Shown here piece by piece: positions 43,960 to 52,464 of a stretch of DNA of 64,000 nucleotides (within the stretch, counting starts at the first letter, position 1; each line of letters opens with the position of its first letter). Source of the stretch: Soonwooa buanensis (GTDB lineage: Bacteria > Bacteroidota > Bacteroidia > Flavobacteriales > Weeksellaceae); contig NZ_FUYZ01000002.1 in NCBI RefSeq assembly GCF_900167905.1, positions 402,090 to 466,089 on the forward strand, written 5' to 3'. A program made the position numbers and the translations under genes. The notes beneath the pieces were generated by a model. It ran no database searches. It was not told where the DNA came from and saw only the letters and a program-made list of their open reading frames with translations.

Positions 43960-44568
43960 ATGAAAAAGTTATTTTTAGTAGGTGCTGTTGCACTTTTCGC
44001 ATCAGTTAATGCACAGATTGCTCAAGGGACTACATTTATTTCAGGTTCTGTAGGTTACCAAGGTCAAAAAAATAATAACAATGATGTAACTACAGATTCA
44101 TTCTCAGTTATCCCAACTGTAGGGTATTTTGTAGCGCCTAACGTGGCTATTGGTGTGGGTGTTGGTTATACATCAGTATCAGAGAAAGGTAAAGAGTTCA
44201 ACGGTCTTAGTACAGTTGATTACAAGGATACTAATTCTGCGTTCGTTGTTGAGCCATTAGTAAGAAAATATTGGAATGTATCTGATAACTTCTTATTATT
44301 CGGTCAATTATCAGTTCCGATGGCATTTGGTAATCAAAAGTCAGAGATCAATGGTCAAGAAGTAGGTAAAGACAAATTCTCTGCTTTTGGAGTTGTTGTT
44401 AAACCAGGTATCGATTATATCATTGCACCTAACTGGACTATCGAAGCTACAGTTGGTGAGTTCGGATATAGATCTGCAAAATTCAAAGATTCTAAAAGTG
44501 TAGATAACTACAACTTTGGTCTTGATTTAGGATCAGTTACTTTTGGAGTTAAATATCTTTTCAAATAA
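43960..44568 (+). CDS. Outer-membrane beta-barrel protein (paralog 3)
   Basis: A 202-residue barrel protein. Signal MKKLFLVGAVALFASVNAQ is nearly that of paralog 1, but the mature part belongs to a different branch: GTTFISGSVGYQGQ, VIPTVGYFVAPNVAIGVGVG, LVRKYWNVSDNFLLFGQ and a terminal VTFGVKYLFK. This is the OmpW/porin-like outer-membrane family layout. Strong expression is suggested by the promoter and terminator around it. Function unknown. Confidence 0.86.
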   Translation: MKKLFLVGAVALFASVNAQIAQGTTFISGSVGYQGQKNNNNDVTTDSFSVIPTVGYFVAPNVAIGVGVGYTSVSEKGKEFNGLSTVDYKDTNSAFVVEPLVRKYWNVSDNFLLFGQLSVPMAFGNQKSEINGQEVGKDKFSAFGVVVKPGIDYIIAPNWTIEATVGEFGYRSAKFKDSKSVDNYNFGLDLGSVTFGVKYLFK

Positions 44569-44593
44569 GATTTTACAACAAAATATTTATTTT

Positions 44594-44621
44594 AAGAGCA
44601 ATCGAAGGGTTGCTCTTTTTT
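44594..44621 (+). terminator. Intrinsic terminator
   Basis: AAGAGCAA (44595-44602) pairs with TTGCTCTT, followed by T residues. Confidence 0.8.
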
Positions 44622-44666
44622 ATTTGCTTTAATATTAGTATATTGAAAATAATTATATGTTAAATT

Positions 44667-44696
44667 TTGTTAATTTAATAAATAATTATATTTTTG
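44667..44696 (+). promoter_or_regulatory. Putative promoter of barrel gene 4 (consensus)
   Basis: TTG at 44667-44669, 19-base spacer, TATTTTTG at 44689-44696. The segment is almost identical to the promoter at 47271-47300. Confidence 0.65.
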
Positions 44697-44717
44697 CGCC
44701 TCAATTGTAAATAAACT

Positions 44718-45242
44718 ATGAAAAAACTATTTTTAACAGGAGCTCTTGCGCTTTTTGCTACAGTTACTGCACAACAGACTAAATTCGGAGCTAATGCAGG
44801 ACTATTAGCAGGTTTTGCAAAAGGAAAAACACCAGAATTTACTGAGACAAGTTCTTCAACAGGGTTTTATGCTGGCTTTTTTGCAGAATTTTCGGCAGGA
44901 GAAAAAGTGAAAATTCAACCAGCAGTTAACTATGCGAATATTGATGACGCAAGTGCGATTCAAATTCCAGTAATGGTGAAGTATTATGTGGATCCAAAGT
45001 TTAATCTTCAAGTTGGACCTCAATTTTTATTTGACCTAAGTGAGACGCCAGATGGATATGACACTTATTTTAATAAAACTAATATTGCACTAGCTTTAGG
45101 AGCTGCTTATGACTTTACACCAAAGTTTTTTGCTGAAGCAAGATATTCTTTCCAGTTAAATAATCATCTTAAGAATGCACCTTCGGGTTATTCTATTAGA
45201 GCTAATTATCTTAATGTTGGTGTAGGTTACCGTTTTAACTAA
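44718..45242 (+). CDS. Outer-membrane beta-barrel protein (paralog 4)
   Basis: A 174-residue porin-family barrel with signal MKKLFLTGALALFATVTAQ. The body has short strands and glycine turns (FGANAGLLAGFAKGK; TGFYAGFFAEFSAGEKVKIQ; VMVKYYVDPKFNLQVGPQF) and a terminal GVGYRFN. It is closest in layout to the protein at 47320, with which it also shares a near-identical promoter. Function unknown. Confidence 0.86.
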   Translation: MKKLFLTGALALFATVTAQQTKFGANAGLLAGFAKGKTPEFTETSSSTGFYAGFFAEFSAGEKVKIQPAVNYANIDDASAIQIPVMVKYYVDPKFNLQVGPQFLFDLSETPDGYDTYFNKTNIALALGAAYDFTPKFFAEARYSFQLNNHLKNAPSGYSIRANYLNVGVGYRFN

Positions 45243-45263
45243 TTTTACTTTAGTAATATAAAG

Positions 45264-45291
45264 AATGCTCAACTTTGTTGGGCATTTTTTT
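45264..45291 (+). terminator. Intrinsic terminator
   Basis: AATGCTCAAC and GTTGGGCATT form a stem with one mismatch, then T7. Confidence 0.75.
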
Positions 45292-45593
45292 GTGAAACTA
45301 TTTCACTTAATTTTATATAAATTATAATATTTTTCCATATTTAGGCTTTGTATCTGAGTGTTTTAGTTGTGTGTTTTTTTTGATTTTTGTGTTTATTAAT
45401 TAAAAAATGAATGTTTTAGTTTAATAATTATTCAAAAATTTTATTCTTTGGTAATAGGGTTAATCTTTGTTAAAATAGCGTTAATACTATGTTTTTTGCT
45501 TTATTTGCCTGTTTTTGTTATGGTTTTTTTTTGTTATTGTTTTTAAATGTTAAAAATATTTTATAAAAAGTAATTAACGTTTAAAAATATTAT
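45292..45593. other. Long AT-rich gap
   Basis: About 300 bases of very AT-rich, T-rich sequence before the adhesin-like gene. No open frame, repeat or hairpin of note was seen; only the TATATTTG box at its right edge. Confidence 0.5.
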
Positions 45594-45601
45594 TATATTT
45601 G
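45594..45601 (+). promoter_or_regulatory. Putative -7 box of the adhesin-like gene
   Basis: TATATTTG, 24 bases before the ATG at 45626; no clear TTG at the expected distance. Confidence 0.45.
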
Positions 45602-45625
45602 AGCGAATCGAAAAATATAATAATT

Positions 45626-47155
45626 ATGACAAAAAAATTACTTTTCGCAATTTTTGCTCTACCAATGTTAGCAAATGCGCAATTCACTGAAGGTTTTGAA
45701 GCTTCACCGGAAATCCCAACAGGTTGGACTGTTATTAATGGTGGCGACGAAATAACTTGGAGTATTGCTGCAGTAAACAGTGCACACAGTGGTGCACAAA
45801 TGGCAACAATCGAATATTCTAGTGATGCCCATGATGATTATCTCGTAACACCTGCTATTCATGTAACTGCTGGAGTTAATGATTTTTTCTCTTTTTATGG
45901 AAGAAGTAGAAGCGCTCAATGGTTGGAGAACATTAGTCTTAAAATTTCTACTACAACACCTACAAAGGCTGCTTTTACAACTGTTTTAGATGCTAATATT
46001 GCTCCTACAACTGATGCTTATATCAAATATAATTATGATTTGTCTGCTTATGTAGGTCAAACAATTTATATAGCTTTCTATTCAGATACTCAAGATCAAT
46101 TTTATTTTGATATAGATGACGTGTTTAATGGCGCTGCTCCATTATGTGAAGGAGTTACAAATGTGGTATCTAGTAATATTTCTACTAGTTCCGCAAAAAT
46201 AAGTTGGGCAACTTCTGCCACACCTAATGCAACCTATGACATAGAGTATGGACCTGCTGGATTCGCACAAGGTAGTGGTACTATAGTTAATAGTGCTACT
46301 AACTCAACAACACTTACAGGCCTATCGGCGGCTAGCAAATATGAAGCTTATGTAAGATCAAACTGTGCTACTAATGGTACAAGTGCGTGGTCTAGTCCGT
46401 TATCTTTTTCTACAGCATGTAATGCAAATGTGACATTCCCTTTGACGGAGAAATTTGATGCTAATACACTTCCTGTTTGTTGGTCAAATGAGTTGGTTGA
46501 AGGTGTTACGGCTTGGGAATTTGTTAATCAAAATCAAAATGCTACTATCACTCCAAAGTCAGCACCTTATATGGCGCAATTTAGTGTAACCAACAGTACA
46601 GATATTGCAAAGTTGGTGATGCCGGTTATGGATCTGTCTGCAGTTAATAACCCTGCTTTGAAATTTAGCATGGCCAATGTTGAATTCTTTAATGACATTG
46701 ACGTTCTTAAAGTTTATTATAAAACGAGTGCTAGCGGAACTTGGACACAAATTGGAGATACTTACTCTACAGAACATGCCGCTTGGACAGATGTAACATT
46801 GCCACTTCCGAATAAATCTAATACTTATTATGTGGCTTTCGAAGGAATAAGCAAATATGGAAGAGGTCTTGATATTGATGACGTTATGGTTGGCGATGTA
46901 GCAAATTTAGCAGTTAATAATACCGCTGCTAATAAAGCAATATCTGTATATCCTAATCCTGCTAAGGATGTAGTTAACATCAAAACGGATAAAGATGTTA
47001 ATAGTATTCAGATTTTCTCATTGACTGGTCAGTTAGTAAAAACTATTGAAAAGAATGTAAGAACAATCAACGTGTCAGATCTTAAAAAAGGAGTTTATTT
47101 ACTTAGAGTTAAATCTGCATCGCAAGATGAATCTTTCAAAATAATTAAAGAGTAA
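45626..47155 (+). CDS. T9SS-exported cleaved-adhesin/fibronectin III protein
   Basis: About 509 residues from ATG 45626 (MTKKLLFAIFALPMLANAQ signal). Two jelly-roll modules of the cleaved-adhesin/choice-of-anchor J type (about 20-175 with FTEGFEASPEIPTGWTVING-like opening; about 265-420 with FPLTEKFDANTLPVCWSNE) flank a fibronectin III domain (about 180-265). The last 75 residues are a T9SS type A sorting domain: VYPNPAKDVVNIKTD, then LKKGVYLLRVKS. It is probably displayed on or released from the cell surface and binds glycans or proteins. Confidence 0.9.
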   Translation: MTKKLLFAIFALPMLANAQFTEGFEASPEIPTGWTVINGGDEITWSIAAVNSAHSGAQMATIEYSSDAHDDYLVTPAIHVTAGVNDFFSFYGRSRSAQWLENISLKISTTTPTKAAFTTVLDANIAPTTDAYIKYNYDLSAYVGQTIYIAFYSDTQDQFYFDIDDVFNGAAPLCEGVTNVVSSNISTSSAKISWATSATPNATYDIEYGPAGFAQGSGTIVNSATNSTTLTGLSAASKYEAYVRSNCATNGTSAWSSPLSFSTACNANVTFPLTEKFDANTLPVCWSNELVEGVTAWEFVNQNQNATITPKSAPYMAQFSVTNSTDIAKLVMPVMDLSAVNNPALKFSMANVEFFNDIDVLKVYYKTSASGTWTQIGDTYSTEHAAWTDVTLPLPNKSNTYYVAFEGISKYGRGLDIDDVMVGDVANLAVNNTAANKAISVYPNPAKDVVNIKTDKDVNSIQIFSLTGQLVKTIEKNVRTINVSDLKKGVYLLRVKSASQDESFKIIKE

Positions 47156-47194
47156 AATCTTTATTTTTTTGGTTTAGTATAAATCTTTTTTGTG

Positions 47195-47225
47195 AAGGTG
47201 AGAATTAGTTTTCTCACCTTTTTTT
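47195..47225 (+). terminator. Intrinsic terminator
   Basis: AAGGTGAGAA pairs with TTCTCACCTT, followed by T5. Confidence 0.82.
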
Positions 47226-47270
47226 ATTTGTTTTAATATTGAAACTTCATATGTTAATTTTAGTTAAATT

Positions 47271-47300
47271 TTGTTAATTTGATAAATAATTATATTTTTG
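47271..47300 (+). promoter_or_regulatory. Putative promoter of barrel gene 5 (consensus)
   Basis: TTG at 47271-47273, 19-base spacer, TATTTTTG at 47293-47300; nearly identical to 44667-44696. Confidence 0.65.
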
Positions 47301-47319
47301 CGCAATATTTTAATAAACA

Positions 47320-48000
47320 ATGAGAAAAATATTATTGGTTGGTGCTTTGGCACTTTTTGGAGCAATGAATGCTCAGAAATCTTCTTTTGGTATTAAAGGT
47401 GGGTATATAAACTCGCAAATTAATACTAAAGAAAATATGGATTTTGAACAAGTGGCGTTAGATAAAAAAGGGCGTTCTGACTTCTTTATTGGTTTGTTTT
47501 TTGAACAAAAATTTAACGAAAAAATTGCAGTTCAGATTGAAGGTTTGTATGCTGGATTAGGAGGGAAATATCAAGGGCAATTGTCAGAATCTGGCAGTTA
47601 CGCAAAATTAAATATGGATTTTGGATATGAGCAAATTGTGTTCCCGATTTCACTTAAATATTATGTTATACCAGAACTGTCTGTATACGCTGGTCCAAAT
47701 ATCTCCATCACGACATCTAGCAAAATAAAAGGTGAGTATAAAGAATCTAATTTGCCACCAGATGTTATTAATGAAGCTAATCAGGAAATGGCTTCGGAGC
47801 TACATCAATTTAATAAAGTTTTAAATGATAATTTAGCAAAACCAACATTTGGTGTTCAGTTTGGGGTAGATTATACTTTTATGAACGCATTTGTTGTGGA
47901 TGCAAGATATAATTTAGGCGTGTCCAAGATCTATAAAAAAGATGTGGATTCTTCACTAAAATTAAATTACTTCCAAGTTGGTGTAGGATATAAATTCTAA
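47320..48000 (+). CDS. Outer-membrane beta-barrel protein (paralog 5, porin family)
   Basis: A 226-residue barrel protein with signal MRKILLVGALALFGAMNAQ. Typical outer-membrane porin-like strands: FGIKGGYINSQINT, FFIGLFFEQKFNEKIAVQIE, FPISLKYYVIPELSVYAGPN, FGVQFGVDYTFMNAFVVDAR, and a terminal GVGYKF. Bases 47341-47369 of its leader match 42634-42662 in paralog 1 exactly, although the mature proteins differ. Convergent with ffh, with a shared terminator. Confidence 0.86.
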   Translation: MRKILLVGALALFGAMNAQKSSFGIKGGYINSQINTKENMDFEQVALDKKGRSDFFIGLFFEQKFNEKIAVQIEGLYAGLGGKYQGQLSESGSYAKLNMDFGYEQIVFPISLKYYVIPELSVYAGPNISITTSSKIKGEYKESNLPPDVINEANQEMASELHQFNKVLNDNLAKPTFGVQFGVDYTFMNAFVVDARYNLGVSKIYKKDVDSSLKLNYFQVGVGYKF

Positions 48001-48021
48001 TCTTAGCACATAAAATAAAAA

Positions 48022-48050
48022 AAACTCTCAGAGCAATCTGAGAGTTTTTT
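48022..48050. terminator. Bidirectional terminator between barrel gene 5 and ffh
   Basis: AAACTCTCAGA and TCTGAGAGTTT form a perfect stem with a GCAA-type loop, with A and T runs on either side. Confidence 0.88.
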
Positions 48051-48076
48051 TATCTAAAAATTGAATTAATAAAAAA

Positions 48077-49444
48077 TTATTTTCCTCCGAACAATCCGCC
48101 GCCCATTCCTGGCATATTTGGCATCTTGCTCATCATCTGCATCATTTGTTTTCCTTGAGGACCTTGCATCATCTTCATCATTTTGCCCATTTGCTCGAAT
48201 TGCTTCATCAGTTGGTTAACTTCTTCAAGTTTTCTACCAGCACCTTTTGCAATACGTTGTTTACGAGGCATGTTGATAGTTGATGGTTTTCTTCTTTCTT
48301 CTGGCGTCATACTGTAGATAATCGCTTCGATATGTTTGAAAGAGTCATCGCTAATGTCAACATCTTTTATTGCTTTACCAACACCAGGTAACATCCCCAT
48401 AAGGTCTTTCATGTTACCCATTTTTTTGATTTGGTGAATTTGTTTTAAAAAGTCATCAAAACCGAATTCGTTTTTGGCGATTTTCTTGTGAAGTCGTTTT
48501 GCTTCCTCTTCATCGAATTGCTCCTGCGCTCTTTCTACCAAGGACACAACGTCACCCATTCCTAAGATTCTGTCAGCCATCCTTTCTGGGTAGAAAAGAT
48601 CCAAAGCTTCCATTTTTTCACCTGTAGAAATAAATTTAATTGGTTTCTCAACCACCGAACGAATCGTTAAAGCGGCACCACCACGCGTGTCACCGTCCAA
48701 TTTGGTAAGGACAACACCATTGTAGTTAAGGACATCGTTGAAGGCTTTTGCCGTGTTAACAGCATCTTGTCCTGTCATCGAGTCAACAACGAAAAGTGTT
48801 TCTGTAGGTTTAACAGCTTGATGAACGTTACGGATTTCGTTCATCATTTCTTGATCAATTGCTAAACGACCAGCGGTATCTATGATGATAACGTCGTGGC
48901 TGTTAGATTTAGCAAAATTAATCGCATTTTCAGAAATCTGAACTGGGTTAAGATTTCCTTCTTCCGTGTATACAGGTACTCCAATCTGACCACCCAATAC
49001 TTTTAGCTGATCAATCGCAGCAGGACGATAAACGTCACATGCTACTAATAGAGGTTTTTTGCTTCTTTTTTGTTTTAAATAATTGGCAAGTTTACCAGAA
49101 AAAGTGGTCTTACCAGAACCTTGTAGACCAGCAATTAAAATAATAGTTGGTTTGTCAGAAAGATTGATGCCTTCTTGAGAACCGCCCATTAGATCGACCA
49201 ATTCGTCATGTACGATTTTGGTCATCAATTGTCCTGGCGTTAACGATGTCAATACATTTTGACCAATCGCTTTGTCCTGAACTCTTTTGGTAAGGTCTTT
49301 CGCAACTTTGTAGTTAACGTCGGCATCTACCAAAGCACGACGGATTTCCTTAACGGTTTCCGCTACGTTAATTTCGGTGATTTTTCCGCGGCCTGATATA
49401 TTGTGTAAGGCTTTATCGAGTTTGTCTTGTAAACTATTGAACAT
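48077..49444 (-). CDS. ffh: Signal recognition particle protein Ffh
   Basis: GTPase subunit of the bacterial SRP, binding 4.5S RNA and signal sequences of membrane proteins. The 455 residues give the N domain, the G domain with GLQGSGKTTF (about 107-116), DVYRPAAIDQL, DTAGRLAID and TKLDGDTRGG, and the methionine-rich M domain ending in MMKMMQGPQGKQMMQMM. A TATTTTTG box lies 21 bases before the start. The 4.5S RNA gene was not found in the window. Confidence 0.97.
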   Translation of the reverse strand: MFNSLQDKLDKALHNISGRGKITEINVAETVKEIRRALVDADVNYKVAKDLTKRVQDKAIGQNVLTSLTPGQLMTKIVHDELVDLMGGSQEGINLSDKPTIILIAGLQGSGKTTFSGKLANYLKQKRSKKPLLVACDVYRPAAIDQLKVLGGQIGVPVYTEEGNLNPVQISENAINFAKSNSHDVIIIDTAGRLAIDQEMMNEIRNVHQAVKPTETLFVVDSMTGQDAVNTAKAFNDVLNYNGVVLTKLDGDTRGGAALTIRSVVEKPIKFISTGEKMEALDLFYPERMADRILGMGDVVSLVERAQEQFDEEEAKRLHKKIAKNEFGFDDFLKQIHQIKKMGNMKDLMGMLPGVGKAIKDVDISDDSFKHIEAIIYSMTPEERRKPSTINMPRKQRIAKGAGRKLEEVNQLMKQFEQMGKMMKMMQGPQGKQMMQMMSKMPNMPGMGGGLFGGK

Positions 49445-49465
49445 CTTTTTGAGTAATTAGGTTTG

Positions 49466-49473
49466 CAAAAATA
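49466..49473 (-). promoter_or_regulatory. Putative -7 box of ffh
   Basis: The minus strand reads TATTTTTG at 49473-49466, 21 bases before the ATG. Confidence 0.45.
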
Positions 49474-49514
49474 ATGAATTTATAATAAATAAAGAAGTTC
49501 TGAATAATTTTTGG

Positions 49515-49522
49515 TAGTTTTG
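49515..49522 (+). promoter_or_regulatory. Putative -7 box of the AtpI-position gene
   Basis: TAGTTTTG ends five bases before the ATG at 49528, suggesting a very short or absent leader. Confidence 0.42.
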
Positions 49523-49527
49523 CCAAA

Positions 49528-49914
49528 ATGAAGAATTTAAAAGTCGTACCGACTTACGCGGTGCTTTTCCTTTTGTTTTCGGCGATAATGTTTTTGGTTC
49601 AGTGGTTTTTGGGGAATCAAGATATTATGCATTTAAGTTACAGAATACATTTTTTGTTATTTTTTGTAACCTTAATTGGTGTCTTAACGATGCTAATTGT
49701 TTTTGGTTTAAAAAAGAAAAATATTATTGGATTTATATTTTTAGGATTTGTAGTTTTCAAACTGTTCGCAATCGGGTATATTGCGTTGTTTGAAAAAGAT
49801 TTTAAAAATAATCTTTTAGCATATTTTGCGATATATTGGTTGTATCTTGCTGTGGAAGTGGCGGTAGTGGTTGCTTTGGTAAGAAAACAAGACGAATATC
49901 ATAAAAATATTTAA
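49528..49914 (+). CDS. Four-helix membrane protein at the atpI position (DUF6168-like)
   Basis: A 128-residue protein with four hydrophobic segments (about 9-28, 38-60, 66-88, 98-120) and a charged tail. It stands just before atpB, where many bacteria have atpI, and has a similar helix pattern, but AtpI sequence motifs are not clear; it fits the Flavobacteriia DUF6168 group. A role in c-ring assembly is only inferred from position. It is 67 bases ahead of atpB, which has its own promoter box. Confidence 0.75.
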   Translation: MKNLKVVPTYAVLFLLFSAIMFLVQWFLGNQDIMHLSYRIHFLLFFVTLIGVLTMLIVFGLKKKNIIGFIFLGFVVFKLFAIGYIALFEKDFKNNLLAYFAIYWLYLAVEVAVVVALVRKQDEYHKNI

Positions 49915-49947
49915 GTTAAAGATTTCCCAAAATCGGATAATATTTTA

Positions 49948-49955
49948 TATTTTTG
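49948..49955 (+). promoter_or_regulatory. Putative -7 box of the atp operon
   Basis: TATTTTTG, 26 bases before the atpB ATG. Confidence 0.48.
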
Positions 49956-49981
49956 CAAAAATTTTAGAAATCAATCTAGTC

Positions 49982-51070
49982 ATGAGTTTTAAAAAACTGT
50001 TAGTTCTTCTTCATGTATTCGTACTAAGTTTTTCGTTTGCACAGTCACACGAGGGACATGAGACGGCTAAAGAAGAGAAGTACAATCCTGTACCGTTCAT
50101 TATGCATCACATTGCTGATGGTCATTACTGGCACATGTGGGGAGAGGGCGAAAGCTCTGTTGGTTTTCCACTTCCAGTTATTTTAGTAGATAATGGATTG
50201 AAGGTTTTCAGTTCTGCAAAATTCGGTCACGAAGGCGAGTTGGTTGCTAACGTAGATGGCGAAAATTATAAATTATACCACGGTAAAATTTATAAAACTG
50301 ACGCTGCTGGAACACTTAACATCGAAAAAGATGAAAAAGGTGTAGAACATCCAACTAATGCTAAACCTTTAGATTTCTCTATTACTAAAGTGGTTGCGCA
50401 AATGATTTTGGCAGCTATCATTATCATTCTTTTAGCATTCGCTACAAAAGCTAGTTACAAAAAATCGGCTGTGCCAAGTGGTATCGCGAAGTTTATGGAG
50501 CCAATTATCCTTTTCGTAAGAGATGATATCGCTTTACAAAACATCGGTTCGGTTAAATATAGAAAGTATGTTCCTTATTTAGTAACATTATTCTTATTCA
50601 TTTGGATTCTTAATATTCTTGGACTTGTGCCAGGAGCGGCTAACACAACTGGTAACATCGCCTTTACAATGGTTATGGCAGTGTTCACATTGTTGGTAGT
50701 TAACCTTAGTGGTAAAAAAACGTATTGGATGCACATGTTAGATCCATTAGGAAACAACATGCCTTTCGGTGGAAAAATCTTAGTATACATTATCTTGGTT
50801 CCAGTAGAATTATTAGGAATTATTACTAAGCCTTTCGCATTGATGATTCGTCTTTTTGCTAACATGACTGCAGGACACATCATTATTATGAGTTTGATCG
50901 CGTTGATCTTCATTATGAAAACTTATATGATTGCGCCAGTATCTTTAGGTTTAACATTATTCATCTATGTGTTAGAAGTATTGGTAGCAGCATTGCAAGC
51001 TTATATCTTCACAATGTTAACGGCATTGTTTATCGGATCAGCGGTTGAGGAGCCTCACCACGATCACTAA
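49982..51070 (+). CDS. atpB: ATP synthase F0 subunit a
   Basis: Proton-channel subunit of the F-type ATP synthase. At 362 residues it is long: a signal-like N-terminus (MSFKKLLVLLHVFVLSFSFAQ) and a His-rich exported extension (HEGHETAKEEK, HHIADGHYWHMW) of about 125 residues precede the membrane core, as is usual in Bacteroidota. The essential arginine is in FALMIRLFANMTAGH, with GSAVEE near the end. First structural gene of atpB-E-F-H-A-G. Confidence 0.95.
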   Translation: MSFKKLLVLLHVFVLSFSFAQSHEGHETAKEEKYNPVPFIMHHIADGHYWHMWGEGESSVGFPLPVILVDNGLKVFSSAKFGHEGELVANVDGENYKLYHGKIYKTDAAGTLNIEKDEKGVEHPTNAKPLDFSITKVVAQMILAAIIIILLAFATKASYKKSAVPSGIAKFMEPIILFVRDDIALQNIGSVKYRKYVPYLVTLFLFIWILNILGLVPGAANTTGNIAFTMVMAVFTLLVVNLSGKKTYWMHMLDPLGNNMPFGGKILVYIILVPVELLGIITKPFALMIRLFANMTAGHIIIMSLIALIFIMKTYMIAPVSLGLTLFIYVLEVLVAALQAYIFTMLTALFIGSAVEEPHHDH

Positions 51071-51077
51071 AAATTAA

Positions 51078-51320
<243 letters not shown>

Positions 51321-51330
51321 AAACAATTAA

Positions 51331-51365
51331 GGATTCTACAGACGGTTGGTGTGTAGAATCCTTTT
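51331..51365 (+). promoter_or_regulatory. Terminator-like hairpin between atpE and atpF
   Basis: GGATTCTACA (51331-51340) pairs perfectly with TGTAGAATCC (51352-51361), with a loop of about 11 bases and TTTT after. It lies inside the operon, so it likely acts as an attenuator or as a 3' stabiliser for the atpB-atpE message. Confidence 0.7.
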
Positions 51366-51407
51366 ATTAAACTAAAACGAATTATAACTTTAATATACAT
51401 TTAGATA

Positions 51408-51902
51408 ATGGACTTATTAACGCCTTCAATTGGTAACTTATTTTGGACTGCAGTTGTATTTATTCTACTTTTAGCTTTGTTGGCTAAATTTGCTTGGTCT
51501 CCAATCTTAAGTGCTGTAAGAGAAAGAGAAAACAACATTCAAGATGCTCTTAACCAAGCTAAATTGGCTCGTCAAGAGATGTCTCAACTTAAAGAAGATA
51601 ACGAAAGAATTCTTCGTGAAGCTAAGTTAGAGCGTGACGCGATCCTAAAAGAAGCTAGAGAGATGAAGGATAAAATCGTTAACGATGCTAAAGATGTTGC
51701 TAAAGTAGAAGGAGAGAAGATGATCGCTAATGCTAAAGCTTCTATCCAAACAGAGAAAAACGCAGCTATGGCAGATATCAAAAACCAAATCGGTACTTTG
51801 TCTGTAAGCATCGCAGAAAATATTCTAAAACAAAAGTTAGATAACAACGAAGCGCAAACTGCTTTAGTTGAAAACTTAATCAACAAGTCTAACCTTAACT
51901 AA
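51408..51902 (+). CDS. atpF: ATP synthase F0 subunit b
   Basis: Peripheral-stalk subunit of 164 residues: one N-terminal membrane helix (about 8-27) followed by a long, highly charged coiled coil (RERENNIQDALNQAKLARQE and on). Dimerises and links F0 to the delta subunit on F1. Five bases separate its stop from atpH. Confidence 0.95.
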   Translation: MDLLTPSIGNLFWTAVVFILLLALLAKFAWSPILSAVRERENNIQDALNQAKLARQEMSQLKEDNERILREAKLERDAILKEAREMKDKIVNDAKDVAKVEGEKMIANAKASIQTEKNAAMADIKNQIGTLSVSIAENILKQKLDNNEAQTALVENLINKSNLN

Positions 51903-51907
51903 GAACA

Positions 51908-52447
51908 ATGCTAACATCTAAAGTTGCAAAAAGATACGCACAGGGTCTTCTTGAGTTTACACAAGAGGCTGGCAGTACAGATGCAGTCTTCACAGAGATG
52001 CAAGATGTGGTGAAAATCATGTCTCAATCAAAAGAGTTAAACCAATTCTTGGATACGCCTTTTATTGATGCTAAAAAGAAGATTGAAGTTGCTGGAGAAG
52101 TTTTTAAAGCTTTTTCACCTGTTGCACAAAATCTTATTAAATTGACCATTAAGAAAGGACGTGAGTCTCAACTTAAAAATATTGCTCAAGAATTTATCAA
52201 CAAAGTTGAAGATATCAGAGGGACAAAACGTGTATCTCTAACTTCTGCTACAGCTTTGTCAAGAGAAACAGTTACAGAAATCCTTAAGGCTTCTCAATTG
52301 GTTCCTAGCAATACAGATTTCGAAGTAGAAAGCATTATCAACCCAGAAATCTTGGGAGGTTATATCCTAAGAGTTGGTGATAAGCAAATCGACGCTTCTG
52401 TGAAAACAAAACTTAATAACATTAAGAAAGAATTTCAACTTAATTAA
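51908..52447 (+). CDS. atpH: ATP synthase F1 subunit delta
   Basis: Stalk connector of 179 residues. N-terminal helical domain [15 protein letters not shown] and a C-terminal domain with the OSCP/delta signature ([20 protein letters not shown]). It joins subunit b to the top of the alpha3-beta3 head. 17 bases before atpA. Confidence 0.94.
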   Translation: MLTSKVAKRYAQGLLEFTQEAGSTDAVFTEMQDVVKIMSQSKELNQFLDTPFIDAKKKIEVAGEVFKAFSPVAQNLIKLTIKKGRESQLKNIAQEFINKVEDIRGTKRVSLTSATALSRETVTEILKASQLVPSNTDFEVESIINPEILGGYILRVGDKQIDASVKTKLNNIKKEFQLN

Positions 52448-52464
52448 GAAAAAACAACCATAAA

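Noticed and set aside
49950..50000. Shine-Dalgarno-type ribosome sites ahead of the atp genes
   Set aside because: Leaders are A-rich and lack consistent GGAGG-like words, as usual in Bacteroidota; no start was decided on that basis.
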